A stretch of 64,000 nt of DNA, taken from NCBI RefSeq assembly GCF_024346995.1, contig NZ_AP024887.1:682001-746000 (forward strand), written 5' to 3'. Positions within the stretch are counted from its first letter, which is position 1, and each line of letters starts with the position of its first letter. Of the stretch, positions 17,516-29,636 are shown one piece after another. Source of the DNA: Vibrio palustris (GTDB lineage: Bacteria; Pseudomonadota; Gammaproteobacteria; Enterobacterales; Vibrionaceae). Position numbers and translations under genes: made by a program. The notes under the pieces were generated by a model. That model had not been told where the DNA came from and did no database searches. It saw only the letters and a list, made by a program, of their open reading frames with translations.

Positions 17516-18607
17516 CTACACATTAAAACGGAAATGCACGACATCACCATCTTTTACGATGTAGTCTTTACCTTCTAAACGCCATTTACCTGCGTCTTTC
17601 GCTCCGCTTTCGCCTTGGAACTGAATAAAGTCATCGTAACCCACGACTTCAGCACGAATAAAACCACGTTCAAAATCCGTGTGAATTTTACCTGCAGCTT
17701 GCGGGGCTGTCGAACCAATAGGAACGGTCCAAGCACGAACTTCTTTGACACCTGCGGTGAAGTAAGTCTGTAGATCAAGCAGTTCATAGCCTGAACGAAT
17801 CACACGGTGTAATCCTGGTTCTTCAATACCGAGGTCAGCCAAGAACTCATCGCGTTCTTCGTCATCAAGTTCTGCCATTTCCGATTCAATTGACGCGCAA
17901 ACCGGAACGACGACCGCATTTTCCTGTTTTGCATGTTCACGGACAGCATCAAGGTAAGGGTTGTTATCGAAGCCATCTTCATTGACATTAGCAATGTACA
18001 TGGTTGGTTTTAACGTCAAGAAGTTTAAGTAACCAACAGCTGTGAGTTCTTCTTTGCTGAGCTCAACGGTACGAGCAGAACCACCTTCAGTGAAAACAGG
18101 TAGGAGCTTTTCTAGCACAGACATTTCAAACTTCGCGTCTTTGTCGCCGCCTTTGGCCTTTTTAGCTTGACGCTGCATCGCGCGTTCACAGCTATCTAGA
18201 TCGGCCATTGCAAGCTCAAGGTTGATGACTTCAATATCTTCTAGTGGTGAGACTTTACCTGCAACGTGCACAATGTTTTCGTTTTCAAAACAACGCACAA
18301 CGTGGCCAATCGCATCAGTTTCACGGATGTTCGCAAGGAACTTGTTACCTAGGCCTTCACCTTTAGAAGCACCAGCTACCAAGCCTGCAATATCAACGAA
18401 TTCCATCGTGGTAGGTAGAACACGTTCTGGATTGACGATGTCTGCTAGAGCAGTTAAACGTAAATCTGGAACAGGGACGACGCCTGTATTGGGTTCGATA
18501 GTACAAAACGGAAAGTTTGCTGCTTCGATACCTGCTTTAGTAAGCGCATTAAAAAGTGTTGATTTACCTACATTTGGCAAACCTACAATGCCACATTTAA
18601 AACCCAT
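17516..18607 (-). CDS. ychF: Redox-regulated ATPase YchF (Obg-family)
   Basis: Ribosome-associated P-loop NTPase of the Obg family that prefers ATP. The 363-aa length is exact for the family. The G1 motif GLPNVGKST (about residues 8-16), FCTIEPNTG (switch region) and [17 protein letters not shown] (G3, about 72-88) are intact; the C-terminal TGS domain ends in [11 protein letters not shown]. In Vibrio and E. coli it is normally beside pth, and here the pth stop lies 10 nt upstream, so the two are co-transcribed. Confidence 0.98.
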   Translation of the reverse strand: MGFKCGIVGLPNVGKSTLFNALTKAGIEAANFPFCTIEPNTGVVPVPDLRLTALADIVNPERVLPTTMEFVDIAGLVAGASKGEGLGNKFLANIRETDAIGHVVRCFENENIVHVAGKVSPLEDIEVINLELAMADLDSCERAMQRQAKKAKGGDKDAKFEMSVLEKLLPVFTEGGSARTVELSKEELTAVGYLNFLTLKPTMYIANVNEDGFDNNPYLDAVREHAKQENAVVVPVCASIESEMAELDDEERDEFLADLGIEEPGLHRVIRSGYELLDLQTYFTAGVKEVRAWTVPIGSTAPQAAGKIHTDFERGFIRAEVVGYDDFIQFQGESGAKDAGKWRLEGKDYIVKDGDVVHFRFNV

Positions 18608-18617
18608 GACTATAACC

Positions 18618-19208
18618 TTATTCAGCTTTGAACGTGTGTAAGCGGTTTTGTGCTTTTGTTAGACCATCTTTTAACAGAATGTCGAGGCTGCGAACGGACT
18701 CATCTACCACGGCATCTAAGCACTCCTGTTCTTTAGGAGGTGCTTTGCCTAACACATAGCCAGCTACTCTATCTTTATGCCCAGGATGGCCTATGCCTAA
18801 CCTGAGGCGGTAAAACTCTTTATTATTACCCAATTTGGAGATCGTATCTTTTAGGCCATTATGACCACCATGACCTCCTCCTTGTTTGAATTTCGCCACA
18901 CCGGGAGGAAGATCTAATTCATCATGAGCGATCATGATTTCTTCCGGTGCAATCTGGTAAAACTTCGCCATAGCGGCAACAGCCTTACCAGATAAATTCA
19001 TATAAGTGGTTGGAATCAGTAACCGGAGGTCCACGCCATTCACCATAATGCGAGCAGTTAAACCAAAAAATTTCGGTTCACTCTTGAATGTCACGTTATG
19101 CACACGAGCAAGTTCTTCCACCACCCATGCTCCGGCATTATGGCGAGTGCGAGTGTATTCTGATCCAGGATTGGCTAATCCGACTAATAATTTGATTGGT
19201 TGACTCAA
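18618..19208 (-). CDS. pth: Peptidyl-tRNA hydrolase
   Basis: Cleaves the ester bond of peptidyl-tRNA released prematurely from ribosomes. The start is placed at a TTG (19208), giving 196 aa and the family N-terminus (M)[14 protein letters not shown], with AGGGA 8 nt upstream; no ATG or GTG fits this position. The catalytic His lies in TRHNAG, and [11 protein letters not shown] and [11 protein letters not shown] are present. Longer in-frame extensions upstream run into the prs terminator and are not conserved. Confidence 0.95.
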   Translation of the reverse strand: MSQPIKLLVGLANPGSEYTRTRHNAGAWVVEELARVHNVTFKSEPKFFGLTARIMVNGVDLRLLIPTTYMNLSGKAVAAMAKFYQIAPEEIMIAHDELDLPPGVAKFKQGGGHGGHNGLKDTISKLGNNKEFYRLRLGIGHPGHKDRVAGYVLGKAPPKEQECLDAVVDESVRSLDILLKDGLTKAQNRLHTFKAE

Positions 19209-19290
19209 GGTGTTGGTCCCTTCGTAAACGAAAAAGCGCCGTATGATAGCACAGAACCACTTCGTGGTGCGAGATTGTCTGTACACATAT

Positions 19291-19323
19291 AAAAAAAGCG
19301 CCTCATCCAATGATAAGGCGCTT
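19291..19323 (-). terminator. Terminator after prs
   Basis: Arms AAGCGCCTCATC and GATAAGGCGCTT (one mismatch, loop CAAT) end in a T run on the minus strand. It separates the lolB-ispE-prs unit from pth-ychF, which must then have a promoter within 19209-19290. Confidence 0.85.
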
Positions 19324-19343
19324 AAATTTATTCACAGAGATAT

Positions 19344-20291
19344 TTAAGCATTAAACATCGCTGAAATAGATTCTTCGTTGCTAATACGACGAATAGCTTC
19401 AGCAAGCATGGTCGATAAGGTTAACTGGCATACTTTGCCGGTTGCCGCCATTTCTTTGCTAAGCGTGATCGAGTCGGTAACGATGACTTGATCAAGAACC
19501 GAATTTTTGATGTTTTTGGCAGCATTACCAGAGAAGATCGCGTGGGTTGCATAAGCAAATACTCGCTTAGCTCCACGGTTTTTCAATGCTTCAGCCGCTT
19601 TACACAGTGTACCACCGGTATCGATCATGTCATCGACAATGATGCAGTCACGACCTTCTACGTCACCAATGAGGTTCATGACTTCAGAAACGTTAGCACG
19701 CGGACGGCGTTTATCGATAATGGCTATGTCAATATCACCCATTGCTTTAGCGGTAGCACGAGCACGTACCACACCGCCTAAATCTGGCGACACAACAACT
19801 GGGTCGACAAGTCCACGGACTTGCATGTCTTCTAGGAGAACTGGCGTACCGAAGATATTATCAACGGGAACATCAAAGAATCCTTGAATTTGTTCTGCAT
19901 GAAGGTCTATGGTTAACACACGGTCAACGCCCACATTAGAAAGAAAATCTGCAACAACTTTTGCCGTAATTGGCACACGAGCAGAACGAACACGACGGTC
20001 TTGGCGTGCGTAACCGAAGTAAGGGATAACAGCGGTGATACGTCCAGCTGAAGCACGGCGCATTGCATCAATCATTACCACCAGTTCCATGAGGTTATCA
20101 TTGGTTGGGGCGCAGGTAGATTGAATAAGAAAAACATCGCTACCACGTACATTTTCATTGATTTGTACCGCGACTTCACCATCAGAAAAACGGGAAACGG
20201 TAGCATCACCAAGGGAAATATAGAGACGATCAGCAATACGTTGGGCTAGTTCAGGTGTGGCATTACCAGCAAATAGCTTCATATCAGGCAC
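19344..20291 (-). CDS. prs: Ribose-phosphate pyrophosphokinase
   Basis: Makes PRPP from ribose 5-phosphate and ATP for nucleotide, histidine and tryptophan synthesis. The 315 aa are close to identical in layout to E. coli Prs: [20 protein letters not shown] at the N-terminus, the PRPP-binding signature [20 protein letters not shown] (about 215-234), and the flexible-loop [10 protein letters not shown]. The start is a GTG (20291), as in E. coli. It follows ispE by 28 nt, the usual enterobacterial and Vibrio order. Confidence 0.98.
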   Translation of the reverse strand: MPDMKLFAGNATPELAQRIADRLYISLGDATVSRFSDGEVAVQINENVRGSDVFLIQSTCAPTNDNLMELVVMIDAMRRASAGRITAVIPYFGYARQDRRVRSARVPITAKVVADFLSNVGVDRVLTIDLHAEQIQGFFDVPVDNIFGTPVLLEDMQVRGLVDPVVVSPDLGGVVRARATAKAMGDIDIAIIDKRRPRANVSEVMNLIGDVEGRDCIIVDDMIDTGGTLCKAAEALKNRGAKRVFAYATHAIFSGNAAKNIKNSVLDQVIVTDSITLSKEMAATGKVCQLTLSTMLAEAIRRISNEESISAMFNA

Positions 20292-20319
20292 GGTGGAAAC
20301 CTCAGGGTTGCGTCCAGTT

Positions 20320-21195
20320 TTAAATAGAAAGGGTCTTGGCTGTTTGGTAAACAGCCAGTGCTTCTTTCAACGGCGATGTATTTCGCCCTTGCGCGATAAA
20401 CGCTGAAACACTATTAGTATCAAGTTTAGCAAGAGCAGTATGGGCTTGTTCAGCGCTAGAAAATTCCGCGAAAATGCAAGATCCAGTACCAGTCAACCTC
20501 GACGGCGCATATTGTAGCAGCGATGAAAGTTTATTATCAACCTCTGGGTACAGTAATCGGACAATTTTTTCGCAATCGTTTTCGTAAGGAGCCGCCAAAA
20601 GCTGTGAAAGTGAGCGTTTAGGTGTGCTTCGTGGTAAATCAGGATGAGTAAAAATATCTTTGGTAGCAATCGACACATTTGGACGTATGACAAGATACCA
20701 AGGTTCATTAGGGGTAACGGGGGTGAGTTGTTCACCCACGCCTTCTGCAAATGCTGCCAAACCTCGAATAAACACGGGAACATCGGCACCCAGTGCCAGT
20801 CCTAATTGGGCAAGCTCATCGTCACTGCAGCCAGTCCCCCATAAATGATTCAATGCAACGAAAGTGGTTGCCGCGTTAGACGAACCGCCGCCAATCCCGC
20901 CTCCCATTGGTAATCGCTTCTCAAGTTCAATATGAGCACCTAGTTGGCATTGCGTATACGTTTGTAGAGAGCGTGCCGCGCGATAAATCAGATTGTCTTC
21001 AAGCGGCACATTAGGCAGTGCAGGGCTTAGTGTAATCTCAGAGTCTGACGTAGAGGTGATAGTCAGTTGATCGCCGTGGTCTAAAAACTGAAATAGGGTT
21101 TGTAATTCATGGTACCCATTATCTCTTTGACCATTAATGTAAAGAAACAGATTTAATTTTGCCGGCGATGGCCACACAGTAGGCGTGTTTGTCAT
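20320..21195 (-). CDS. ispE: 4-diphosphocytidyl-2-C-methyl-D-erythritol kinase
   Basis: GHMP-family kinase that phosphorylates CDP-ME in the MEP isoprenoid pathway. It has 291 aa. The N-terminal [20 protein letters not shown] contains the substrate-binding Lys, the ATP loop is [20 protein letters not shown] (about 93-112), and the C-terminal motif is [14 protein letters not shown]. Its ATG overlaps the lolB stop (TAATG), so translation is coupled. Confidence 0.97.
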   Translation of the reverse strand: MTNTPTVWPSPAKLNLFLYINGQRDNGYHELQTLFQFLDHGDQLTITSTSDSEITLSPALPNVPLEDNLIYRAARSLQTYTQCQLGAHIELEKRLPMGGGIGGGSSNAATTFVALNHLWGTGCSDDELAQLGLALGADVPVFIRGLAAFAEGVGEQLTPVTPNEPWYLVIRPNVSIATKDIFTHPDLPRSTPKRSLSQLLAAPYENDCEKIVRLLYPEVDNKLSSLLQYAPSRLTGTGSCIFAEFSSAEQAHTALAKLDTNSVSAFIAQGRNTSPLKEALAVYQTAKTLSI

Positions 21196-21821
21196 TACTT
21201 AACGGTCCATTTTGCAATTACAATACGTAGTTTTACTTGCCCTTGAGTTAAGGATAAGCGCTTAGGAAGAGGAATGGTGCTCTCTTGATAAGGGAATGGT
21301 TCGTAATCGGTATAATTGACTAACCAGCGCTTATTATCGACTGTCGTGATCAGCGAACCCAGCGTGTTATGTTGATTAAGAATGTGATCATCTGAATCAT
21401 TTGGTAATCCTAATACCCATTTTTGTAGAGGTAAAATCGGTAAACGAAGTCCGGTTAAGCGCGCTACTAGTGCTTGCGCGTCTTTATCGTGAAAAACTTT
21501 ATCATCATAGGTTTTGATGGTAGAGCCATCTTTAGTTATTGTCAGGTGCAAGAGCGTTTGGCCAAGGAAATTTGTCAGGCGTAAATCAGTATTCTCGCCA
21601 CGTTTGCGCCATTGGAAATTCATCGACTCTCGTTTTTGAGGGGATATATATCCCATTTTTCCTGAGAGAGAATAGTTATCAATCTGGTTTAAACGACTTT
21701 CGTGTGATGACCAGTCAACCTGATAATCGGGCGCTTTGCTCACTGAACTACACCCTGCCAGTAGTAAGATCAGTGAGAAAACTAGAGTAATACGTTGGGT
21801 GACAAATCTCATATTATACAT
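21195..21821 (-). CDS. lolB: Outer-membrane lipoprotein receptor LolB
   Basis: Accepts lipoproteins from LolA and inserts them into the inner leaflet of the outer membrane. It is itself a lipoprotein: a short signal peptide ends LILLLAGC (lipobox). The start is placed at ATG 21821 (208 aa) because AAGGA lies just before it; the in-frame ATG at 21851 would lengthen the signal peptide without a ribosome site. The family segments [12 protein letters not shown] and [12 protein letters not shown] are present. First gene of lolB-ispE-prs, divergent from hemA. Confidence 0.92.
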   Translation of the reverse strand: MYNMRFVTQRITLVFSLILLLAGCSSVSKAPDYQVDWSSHESRLNQIDNYSLSGKMGYISPQKRESMNFQWRKRGENTDLRLTNFLGQTLLHLTITKDGSTIKTYDDKVFHDKDAQALVARLTGLRLPILPLQKWVLGLPNDSDDHILNQHNTLGSLITTVDNKRWLVNYTDYEPFPYQESTIPLPKRLSLTQGQVKLRIVIAKWTVK

Positions 21822-22109
21822 TGTGTCCTTTGTGATGTGATATCTCGTCATTATGAATACTATAGCGTGTCTCGGTGGATGCTATAGAGGAGTTTGGCCA
21901 TTGATTACCATCAGTAACTAATTGATCACGTCAATATTAATGTGGTGAATATTCGTGTTCACTGATTTATTTCTATAATTTTGTCTTTAAACTATACCAT
22001 TGATGTCAGGACGTGGTGAAAAACAAATTTGATTAGGCTTTCATTCGCCGAGGTCATCAAGTAAAATTCGGCTCTTGATCAATGTTCTTACCTGAGAATT
22101 CTCTATCAA

Positions 22110-23369
22110 ATGTCTTTGCTTTCTATTGGAATAAACCACAACACTGCTCCTGTTGAACTGCGTGAAAAAGTTGCTTTCGGTCCTGATAAACTGAAAGATG
22201 CTTTGTCGCAGCTATCAAACAGTGCGTATGTGAATGGGGGAGTCATCGTATCGACCTGTAATCGTACGGAGCTATACTGTGACGTTAAAGGAACCAATAA
22301 GAACAAGCTTATAGATTGGTTATCCAGCTTCCATGATGTTGCTCCTGAAGACATTAAACCCAGTTTATATGTACATGAAGAGCAGGCAGCGATTCGGCAT
22401 TTGATGCGGGTATCGTGTGGATTGGATTCCTTAGTGTTAGGTGAACCACAAATTTTGGGGCAGGTAAAACAAGCGTATGCGGACGCTAGAGAGCATGAGT
22501 CTGTCGATCCGGCAATTGAAAAATGGTTTCAAAAAGCCTTTTCGGTTGCAAAACGTGTCCGTACGGAAACAGACATCGGTGGTAATGCCGTATCGGTTGC
22601 TTATGCGGCATGTACCCTCGCTAAGCACATCTTTGATTCATTAAAAGATGCGACTGTATTACTTGTCGGCGCTGGTGACACAATTGAACTTGTGGCGACA
22701 CATCTTGTTAGCCATCAATGTAAACGCATTATCGTTGCCAACCGAACGCGAGAGCGTGGTATGTCTTTAGCTGAAACCGTCGGTGGTGAAGTGATTGCGT
22801 TAAATGAAATCCCAGAGCACCTCGCCAGTGCGGATATTGTGATCAGTTCTACCGCCAGTCCTCTACCTATTATTGGTAAAGGAATGGTTGAAGCTGCTGT
22901 AAAAGCCCGTCGTCATAAGCCCATGTTGATTGTTGATATTGCGGTGCCGCGTGATGTCGAATCACAGGTAGGGGATTTAGACGATGTGTATTTGTATTCC
23001 GTCGATGATTTGCAGTCCATTATCGATAGTAATATGGCGCAACGAAAAGTCGAAGCCGTGCAAGCAGAAACGATTGTCAGTGAAGAAAGTGCCGAATTTA
23101 TGGCATGGATGCGCTCCTTGCAAGCGGTAGATAGTATTCGCGAATATCGTAAGAATGCTAACGATATTCGCGAAGAGCTATTAGCGAAAAGTGTGCAAGC
23201 ATTAGCGTCTGGCGCGGATCCGGAAAAATTGTTAATTGAACTCAGCAATAAATTGACGAATAAATTGATTCATGCACCAACACGCGCGCTGCAAGCAGCT
23301 GCCCAACAAGGTGAACCTGCGAAGTTAGCGACGATACGACACAGTTTGGGTCTTGATGACCCACAATAA
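22110..23369 (+). CDS. hemA: Glutamyl-tRNA reductase HemA
   Basis: Reduces glutamyl-tRNA to glutamate-1-semialdehyde, the first step of C5-pathway haem synthesis. It has 419 aa. The catalytic cysteine is at position 50 in [13 protein letters not shown], the loop [16 protein letters not shown] is intact, and the Rossmann motif [15 protein letters not shown] starts near residue 189. The divergent hemA/lolB arrangement and hemA-prfA-prmC order are standard for gamma-proteobacteria. Confidence 0.98.
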   Translation: MSLLSIGINHNTAPVELREKVAFGPDKLKDALSQLSNSAYVNGGVIVSTCNRTELYCDVKGTNKNKLIDWLSSFHDVAPEDIKPSLYVHEEQAAIRHLMRVSCGLDSLVLGEPQILGQVKQAYADAREHESVDPAIEKWFQKAFSVAKRVRTETDIGGNAVSVAYAACTLAKHIFDSLKDATVLLVGAGDTIELVATHLVSHQCKRIIVANRTRERGMSLAETVGGEVIALNEIPEHLASADIVISSTASPLPIIGKGMVEAAVKARRHKPMLIVDIAVPRDVESQVGDLDDVYLYSVDDLQSIIDSNMAQRKVEAVQAETIVSEESAEFMAWMRSLQAVDSIREYRKNANDIREELLAKSVQALASGADPEKLLIELSNKLTNKLIHAPTRALQAAAQQGEPAKLATIRHSLGLDDPQ

Positions 23370-23398
23370 GATATCAATTTTAACGTAAAGAAGAGACT

Positions 23399-24487
23399 AT
23401 GAAAGCGTCGATTTTAGTAAAGCTTGAAACCCTAGTAGAACGATACGAAGAAGTACAACACCTCTTGGGTGATCCCGGTGTTATTGGGGATCAAAATAAA
23501 TTCCGTGCTCTATCAAAAGAGTATTCTCAGCTAGAAGAAATTACAAAATGCTTCCAAGCTTATCAACAAGCCCAACAAGACTTGGACGCAGCTCAAGAGA
23601 TGGCCAACGAAGATGACGCGGAAATGCGTGAAATGGCTGCAGAAGAAGCGAAAGAAGCACAACAGTTAATTGAAAAATTGGCGGCGGACTTGGAAGTACT
23701 GTTACTTCCTAAAGACCCAAATGATGATCGTAACTGTTTCTTAGAAATCCGTGCGGGCGCGGGCGGTGATGAAGCGGGAATTTTTGCCGGTGATTTATTC
23801 CGTATGTATAGCCGTTTTGCCGAAAAGAAAGGGTGGAAAATCGAAGTGATGTCAGCGAGTGAAGCTGAGCACGGGGGCTATAAAGAAATGATTGCTAAAG
23901 TCGCGGGTGAAGGCGTATACGGCGTTTTAAAATTTGAATCCGGCGGGCACCGTGTACAACGCGTACCGGAAACCGAATCACAGGGCCGCGTGCATACTTC
24001 AGCATGTACCGTTGCAGTGATGCCGGAAATTCCAGAAGCCGAGGTGCCAGAGCTACGTACGGGTGATTTACGCATTGATACCTTCCGCTCATCTGGCGCT
24101 GGTGGTCAGCACGTCAACACGACTGATTCTGCCATTCGTATTACTCACTTGCCAACGGGTATCGTGGTTGAGTGTCAGGATGAGCGCTCTCAGCATAAAA
24201 ACAAAGCCAAAGCGATGGCAGTATTAGCAGCGCGTATTGCGAAAGCAGAAGAAGAAAAACGTGCAGCTGAAATCTCGGATACACGTCGTGACTTGCTTGG
24301 GTCTGGTGATCGTAGTGACCGTATTCGTACTTATAACTATCCGCAAGGTCGTGTTTCAGATCATCGAATCAACTTAACGGTTTATCGTCTTAATGAAGTG
24401 ATGGGTGGCGATTTACAGACTCTGATCGATCCGGTTATTCATGAGCACCAGGCTGATCAATTAGCCGCTTTGGCTGAGCAACAGTAA
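23399..24487 (+). CDS. prfA: Peptide chain release factor 1
   Basis: Recognises UAA and UAG stop codons and triggers peptide release. It has 362 aa. The GGQ motif is at 235-237 ([17 protein letters not shown]). The P-x-T stop-codon tripeptide is at 190-192 and reads PET in [13 protein letters not shown]. The start follows AAAGAAGAG. PrmC, which methylates the GGQ glutamine, is encoded 3 nt downstream. Confidence 0.98.
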   Translation: MKASILVKLETLVERYEEVQHLLGDPGVIGDQNKFRALSKEYSQLEEITKCFQAYQQAQQDLDAAQEMANEDDAEMREMAAEEAKEAQQLIEKLAADLEVLLLPKDPNDDRNCFLEIRAGAGGDEAGIFAGDLFRMYSRFAEKKGWKIEVMSASEAEHGGYKEMIAKVAGEGVYGVLKFESGGHRVQRVPETESQGRVHTSACTVAVMPEIPEAEVPELRTGDLRIDTFRSSGAGGQHVNTTDSAIRITHLPTGIVVECQDERSQHKNKAKAMAVLAARIAKAEEEKRAAEISDTRRDLLGSGDRSDRIRTYNYPQGRVSDHRINLTVYRLNEVMGGDLQTLIDPVIHEHQADQLAALAEQQ

Positions 24488-24490
24488 TTC

Positions 24491-25342
24491 ATGACTCAAA
24501 CCATTGATGCTGTATTAAAGCAGGCAACACAACACCTTGCCGCCAGTGGCAGCGAATCGCCGTCTTTAGACGCGGCGGTTTTGCTGTGTCATGCACTTGA
24601 TAAGCCTCGTTCTTATTTATTTACTTGGCCAGATAAAGTGCTCAGCGTTGCTGAACAAACACAATTTAATACATTGTTAGATAGGCGCCTTGCTGGGCAT
24701 CCGATAGCCCACATCACAGGAGAGCGTGAATTCTGGTCGTTATCATTGCAAGTCTCGCCAACGACGTTAATTCCTCGTCCAGACACAGAACGTTTAGTAG
24801 AAGTGGCACTTGAACTGCCCGAGCTTCCACAAGGCAGTATTTTAGATTTGGGGACAGGAACAGGAGCGATTGCGCTCGCTTTAGCATCTGAATGGCCTCA
24901 ACGAACGATTATGGGTGTGGATATACGTAGTGAAGCTCAGCAGTTGGCATCTAATAATGCGCAACGATTAGGGTTTAATAATGTCACTATCAAGCAAGGC
25001 AGTTGGTTTGCCCCTATTGAAGCTGGTACGAAGTTTGCTTTGATTGTCTCTAATCCGCCTTACATTAAAGAAAATGATCCTCACCTTGAGCAAGGTGATG
25101 TACGCTTTGAACCGAAAAGCGCTCTTGTCGCACAGGATCAAGGGCTTGCTGACATTGCTTATATTAGTGACCAAGCTCGGCAATACTTCGTAGAGGGTGG
25201 GTGGCTTGTATTTGAGCATGGTTATGACCAAGGATTGGCAGTGCGTCAGCAGTTAGTTATGCTGGGTTATCAAGAGGTACGTACTGAACAAGATTATGGT
25301 GGCCAAGATAGAGTCACATTGGGTCGCTTTGTAACTAAATAG
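24491..25342 (+). CDS. prmC: Release factor glutamine methyltransferase PrmC (HemK)
   Basis: SAM-dependent methyltransferase for the GGQ glutamine of RF1 and RF2. It has 283 aa. The SAM-binding motif is ILDLGTGTGAIALALA (about 117-132) and the substrate motif VSNPPYIKEND contains the diagnostic NPPY. Position directly after prfA supports the call. Confidence 0.97.
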   Translation: MTQTIDAVLKQATQHLAASGSESPSLDAAVLLCHALDKPRSYLFTWPDKVLSVAEQTQFNTLLDRRLAGHPIAHITGEREFWSLSLQVSPTTLIPRPDTERLVEVALELPELPQGSILDLGTGTGAIALALASEWPQRTIMGVDIRSEAQQLASNNAQRLGFNNVTIKQGSWFAPIEAGTKFALIVSNPPYIKENDPHLEQGDVRFEPKSALVAQDQGLADIAYISDQARQYFVEGGWLVFEHGYDQGLAVRQQLVMLGYQEVRTEQDYGGQDRVTLGRFVTK

Positions 25343-25350
25343 GATAAACT

Positions 25351-25734
25351 ATGTACGAGATTTTTAAGCAAATACATTTATCGACCATCGCCATTAGTGT
25401 GACACTACTGACCGTAAGGTATATTCTAATGATGATGGATTCTCCCAAACTTAATTATAAGTTTTTAAAAGTTTTCCCACATATTAACGACACCGTATTA
25501 TTGCTCTCTGGCGTGGTATTGGTTTTTATTACAGGCTTTGTTCCCTTTACTGCTGCGGCGCCTTGGATGGCAAGTAAGCTCATGTGTGTGGTGGCTTACA
25601 TTGCGCTGGGCTTATTTGCGCTGAAATTGGGACGCAACAAATTACTCAGAACGTTTGGTTTTCTGGGCGCGTTAGGTTGGTTAGCGATGGCTGGCAATAT
25701 TGCCGTGACTAAAGTACCGATGTTTTTTAATTAA
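25351..25734 (+). CDS. sirB2: SirB2-family integral membrane protein
   Basis: A 127-aa protein with four predicted membrane segments (roughly 8-28, 45-65, 72-92 and 102-122), matching the SirB family by length, layout and position between prmC and the sirB1-type gene. The family was named after a Salmonella invasion-expression locus, but its biochemical role is not established. It lies 8 nt after prmC and is presumably part of the hemA-kdsA operon. Confidence 0.85.
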   Translation: MYEIFKQIHLSTIAISVTLLTVRYILMMMDSPKLNYKFLKVFPHINDTVLLLSGVVLVFITGFVPFTAAAPWMASKLMCVVAYIALGLFALKLGRNKLLRTFGFLGALGWLAMAGNIAVTKVPMFFN

Positions 25735-25753
25735 GTAATAGAGTAGCAAAGTA

Positions 25754-27437
<1,684 letters not shown>

Positions 27438-27463
27438 TCGCCGCCCATTTCTGCGTCATATAC

Positions 27464-27496
27464 TAACGCCACAGCATTGTCTGTGGCGTTATTGTT
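27464..27496 (+). terminator. Probable terminator after kdsA
   Basis: The stem AACGCCACAG/CTGTGGCGTT with a 6-nt loop is followed by a weak ATTGTT tract. Confidence 0.65.
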
Positions 27497-27590
27497 AGTG
27501 CAGAGGTTAACCCTTTTCATTCATGACGGTGCGTTATATGATTTCTCGACGTAATTGCGTAATGATGAGCGTTTAAAAAGGACAAGTAGT

Positions 27591-28076
27591 ATGACGCCAG
27601 CGATCAATCTAGCCAAAAAGTATAAAATATCTCATGTTATTCATCAGTATCAGCATAATCCAAGCAGTGAGAGTTATGGTGAGGAGGCGGCTCAAGCATT
27701 AGGGCAAGATGAGAATACTGTATTTAAAACGTTGTTGTTTGCGTTGAATGGTGAAGAGAGGCAATTAGCGGTTGCGGTGATTCCTGTTAATCAACGCCTC
27801 AACCTTAAATTGGCAGCGAAAGCGGCAAAGAGTAAAAAAGCGGAGATGGCTAAACCAGAGATTGCCGAGAAAATCACAGGTTATGTGGTCGGTGGGATTA
27901 GTCCTTTAGGGCAGAAAAAAGCACTGCCTACTTTTATTCACTCCAGCGCAGAGTCATTGACAACACTGTGTGTCAGTGCGGGTAAAAGAGGGTTAGAAAT
28001 TGAATTATCACCACAAGATCTTGCGACACTCACGCGGGGGAATTTTGCCGACTTATGTGAGCATGAGCATGGATAG
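27591..28076 (+). CDS. ybaK: YbaK/EbsC-type Cys-tRNA(Pro) deacylase
   Basis: Trans-editing hydrolase that removes cysteine mis-attached to tRNA-Pro. The start at ATG 27591 (161 aa) follows AAAAGGA and matches the family length; an upstream in-frame ATG at 27555 lacks a ribosome site. Family features are EEAAQALGQDENTVFKTLLF (about 26-45), the core lysine in that segment, and the GYVVGGISPLGQKKALP loop (about 103-119). It is monocistronic. Confidence 0.93.
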   Translation: MTPAINLAKKYKISHVIHQYQHNPSSESYGEEAAQALGQDENTVFKTLLFALNGEERQLAVAVIPVNQRLNLKLAAKAAKSKKAEMAKPEIAEKITGYVVGGISPLGQKKALPTFIHSSAESLTTLCVSAGKRGLEIELSPQDLATLTRGNFADLCEHEHG

Positions 28077-28104
28077 TCGATAGTCATCGATAGATAAGTG
28101 GTAT

Positions 28105-28146
28105 AAAAAAGCCCCCAAGGTTGGCTGTCCAACTCGTGAGGGCTTT
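28105..28146 (-). terminator. Terminator of uraA
   Basis: A branched inverted repeat: outer arms AAAGCCC/GGGCTTT and an inner GTTGG-CTGT-CCAAC hairpin. On the minus strand the outer stem runs into a T tract. Confidence 0.72.
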
Positions 28147-28174
28147 GAGCATGAGAGACGATTAGCCTATCGAA

Positions 28175-29419
28175 TTAGTCTTCATCGTACTGTGTGCTAT
28201 CGACAACATGGTTTTCACCCAAATCTTTGGGTAATATTAAATTCAATACAATTCCCACGATGCCACATAGGCTGACACCCTGCAGGTTAAAATTCCCTAC
28301 ACCGAATGCCATACCGCCAATACCAAACACTAGAATCACGGCGACAATCACTAAATTACGTGATTTGTGAAGATCCACATTGTGTTTAATTAGCGAGTTA
28401 AGTCCAACGGTAGCAATAGATCCGAACAGCAAGATCATAATGCCGCCCATCACAGGTACTGGAATGGTTTGTAGGAGCGCGCCGAGTTTAGCGACTAATG
28501 CAAGTACGATGGCTGTGACAGCGGCCCATGTCATAATCACAGGATTAAAGGCACGCGTTAAGGTTACCGCACCGGTGACTTCACTATAGGTGGTATTTGG
28601 TGGAGCGCCTAAACAAGCGGCCATAATCGTCGCCACTCCGTCACCAGTGATGGTGCGATGTAAGCCAGGTTTCTTTAAATAATCTTTGCCTGTTACGTTA
28701 GAAATCGCAATCATATCGCCGACGTGCTCCACTGCTGGGGCTATGGCCACAGGAATCATGAACAAAATCGCATTAATATTAAATTCGGGCGCAGAAAAAT
28801 TCGGGATAGATAGCCAAGCTGCTTGATGTACTGGCGTGAAATCGACCACTCCGAAATATAATGACATGATATAACCGACTAAAATACCACCACAAATCGG
28901 GATTAGGCGGAAAAAACCTTTGGCAAATACGCTGATGATAATAGTGGTGATAAGTGACGCTAACGCTATCCATATTGCGTAGTCACCATTGACGAGCTGA
29001 GTGCCACCATCACCGGACTTACCCATTGCCATGTGGACAGCGGATGGTGCTAAGCCTAGGCCAATCACCATAATGACCGGGCCAACAACCACTGGGGGTA
29101 ATAATGTATGGATGAAGCCAACGCCACGCACTTTAATAACCGCCCCGAGTATGACATAGACGAAGCCTGCGGCAACGAGTCCACCCATCGTTGCCGCAAT
29201 ACCAAATGTGTGTGTCGAGTAGGTGATAGGCGCAATAAAGGCGAAAGAAGATGCAAGGAAAATTGGCACGGAACGGCGAGTGATAATTTGAAATAAAAGG
29301 GTGCCCGCTCCCGCCCCAAATAGTGCAACGTTAGGATCTAATCCCGTTAATAGTGGAACAAGAACCAGTGCACCAAATGCTACAAATAACATTTGTGCGC
29401 CAATAATGGCATTTTTCAT
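28175..29419 (-). CDS. uraA: Uracil:proton symporter of the UraA/NCS2 family
   Basis: Inner-membrane nucleobase permease of 414 aa with about 14 hydrophobic segments. The NCS2 signature is visible as AIAPAVEHVGDMIAISNVTGKD (conserved Glu, about residue 232) and GVATIMAACLGAPPNTTYSEVTG (second conserved Glu). Uracil rather than xanthine is preferred because of the length and the AVEHVGD/TYSEVTG pattern. It is not next to upp here. A 12-bp palindrome lies 48 bp upstream. Confidence 0.88.
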   Translation of the reverse strand: MKNAIIGAQMLFVAFGALVLVPLLTGLDPNVALFGAGAGTLLFQIITRRSVPIFLASSFAFIAPITYSTHTFGIAATMGGLVAAGFVYVILGAVIKVRGVGFIHTLLPPVVVGPVIMVIGLGLAPSAVHMAMGKSGDGGTQLVNGDYAIWIALASLITTIIISVFAKGFFRLIPICGGILVGYIMSLYFGVVDFTPVHQAAWLSIPNFSAPEFNINAILFMIPVAIAPAVEHVGDMIAISNVTGKDYLKKPGLHRTITGDGVATIMAACLGAPPNTTYSEVTGAVTLTRAFNPVIMTWAAVTAIVLALVAKLGALLQTIPVPVMGGIMILLFGSIATVGLNSLIKHNVDLHKSRNLVIVAVILVFGIGGMAFGVGNFNLQGVSLCGIVGIVLNLILPKDLGENHVVDSTQYDED

Positions 29420-29466
29420 CGTATTTTCCCTGATGCTAAAAAAATTTTGCAGATTTTATCACTTCT

Positions 29467-29478
29467 GTAATCGATTAC
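29467..29478. promoter_or_regulatory. Candidate operator palindrome upstream of uraA
   Basis: GTAATCGATTAC is a perfect 12-bp palindrome with a central CG, 48 bp before the uraA ATG. The form resembles LacI-family operators (such as TGTAAxCGxTTACA), but the regulator is not identifiable from here. Confidence 0.45.
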
Positions 29479-29636
29479 CATATGCGATCAGTATAAAAAT
29501 ATCGGCTTTTTAGCTGTGTTGGTGAGAAAAAGGCGGAGAAAAAGAGAATTTTGACGCTATCCTGAAGACCATCCCTTGCTCGGGGTTCGATACTTGCTTA
29601 TCATCAAACCTCATGAATAGGGAACGATAGAATGTT

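Noticed and set aside
19209..19310. Extension of pth upstream to an ATG
   Set aside because: It reads through the prs terminator and has no similarity to the family N-terminus.
23966..23974. RF1 tripeptide PET instead of PAT/PVT as a possible change of stop-codon specificity
   Set aside because: The middle position of P-x-T is variable among RF1 proteins, and the rest of the recognition loop and GGQ are intact.
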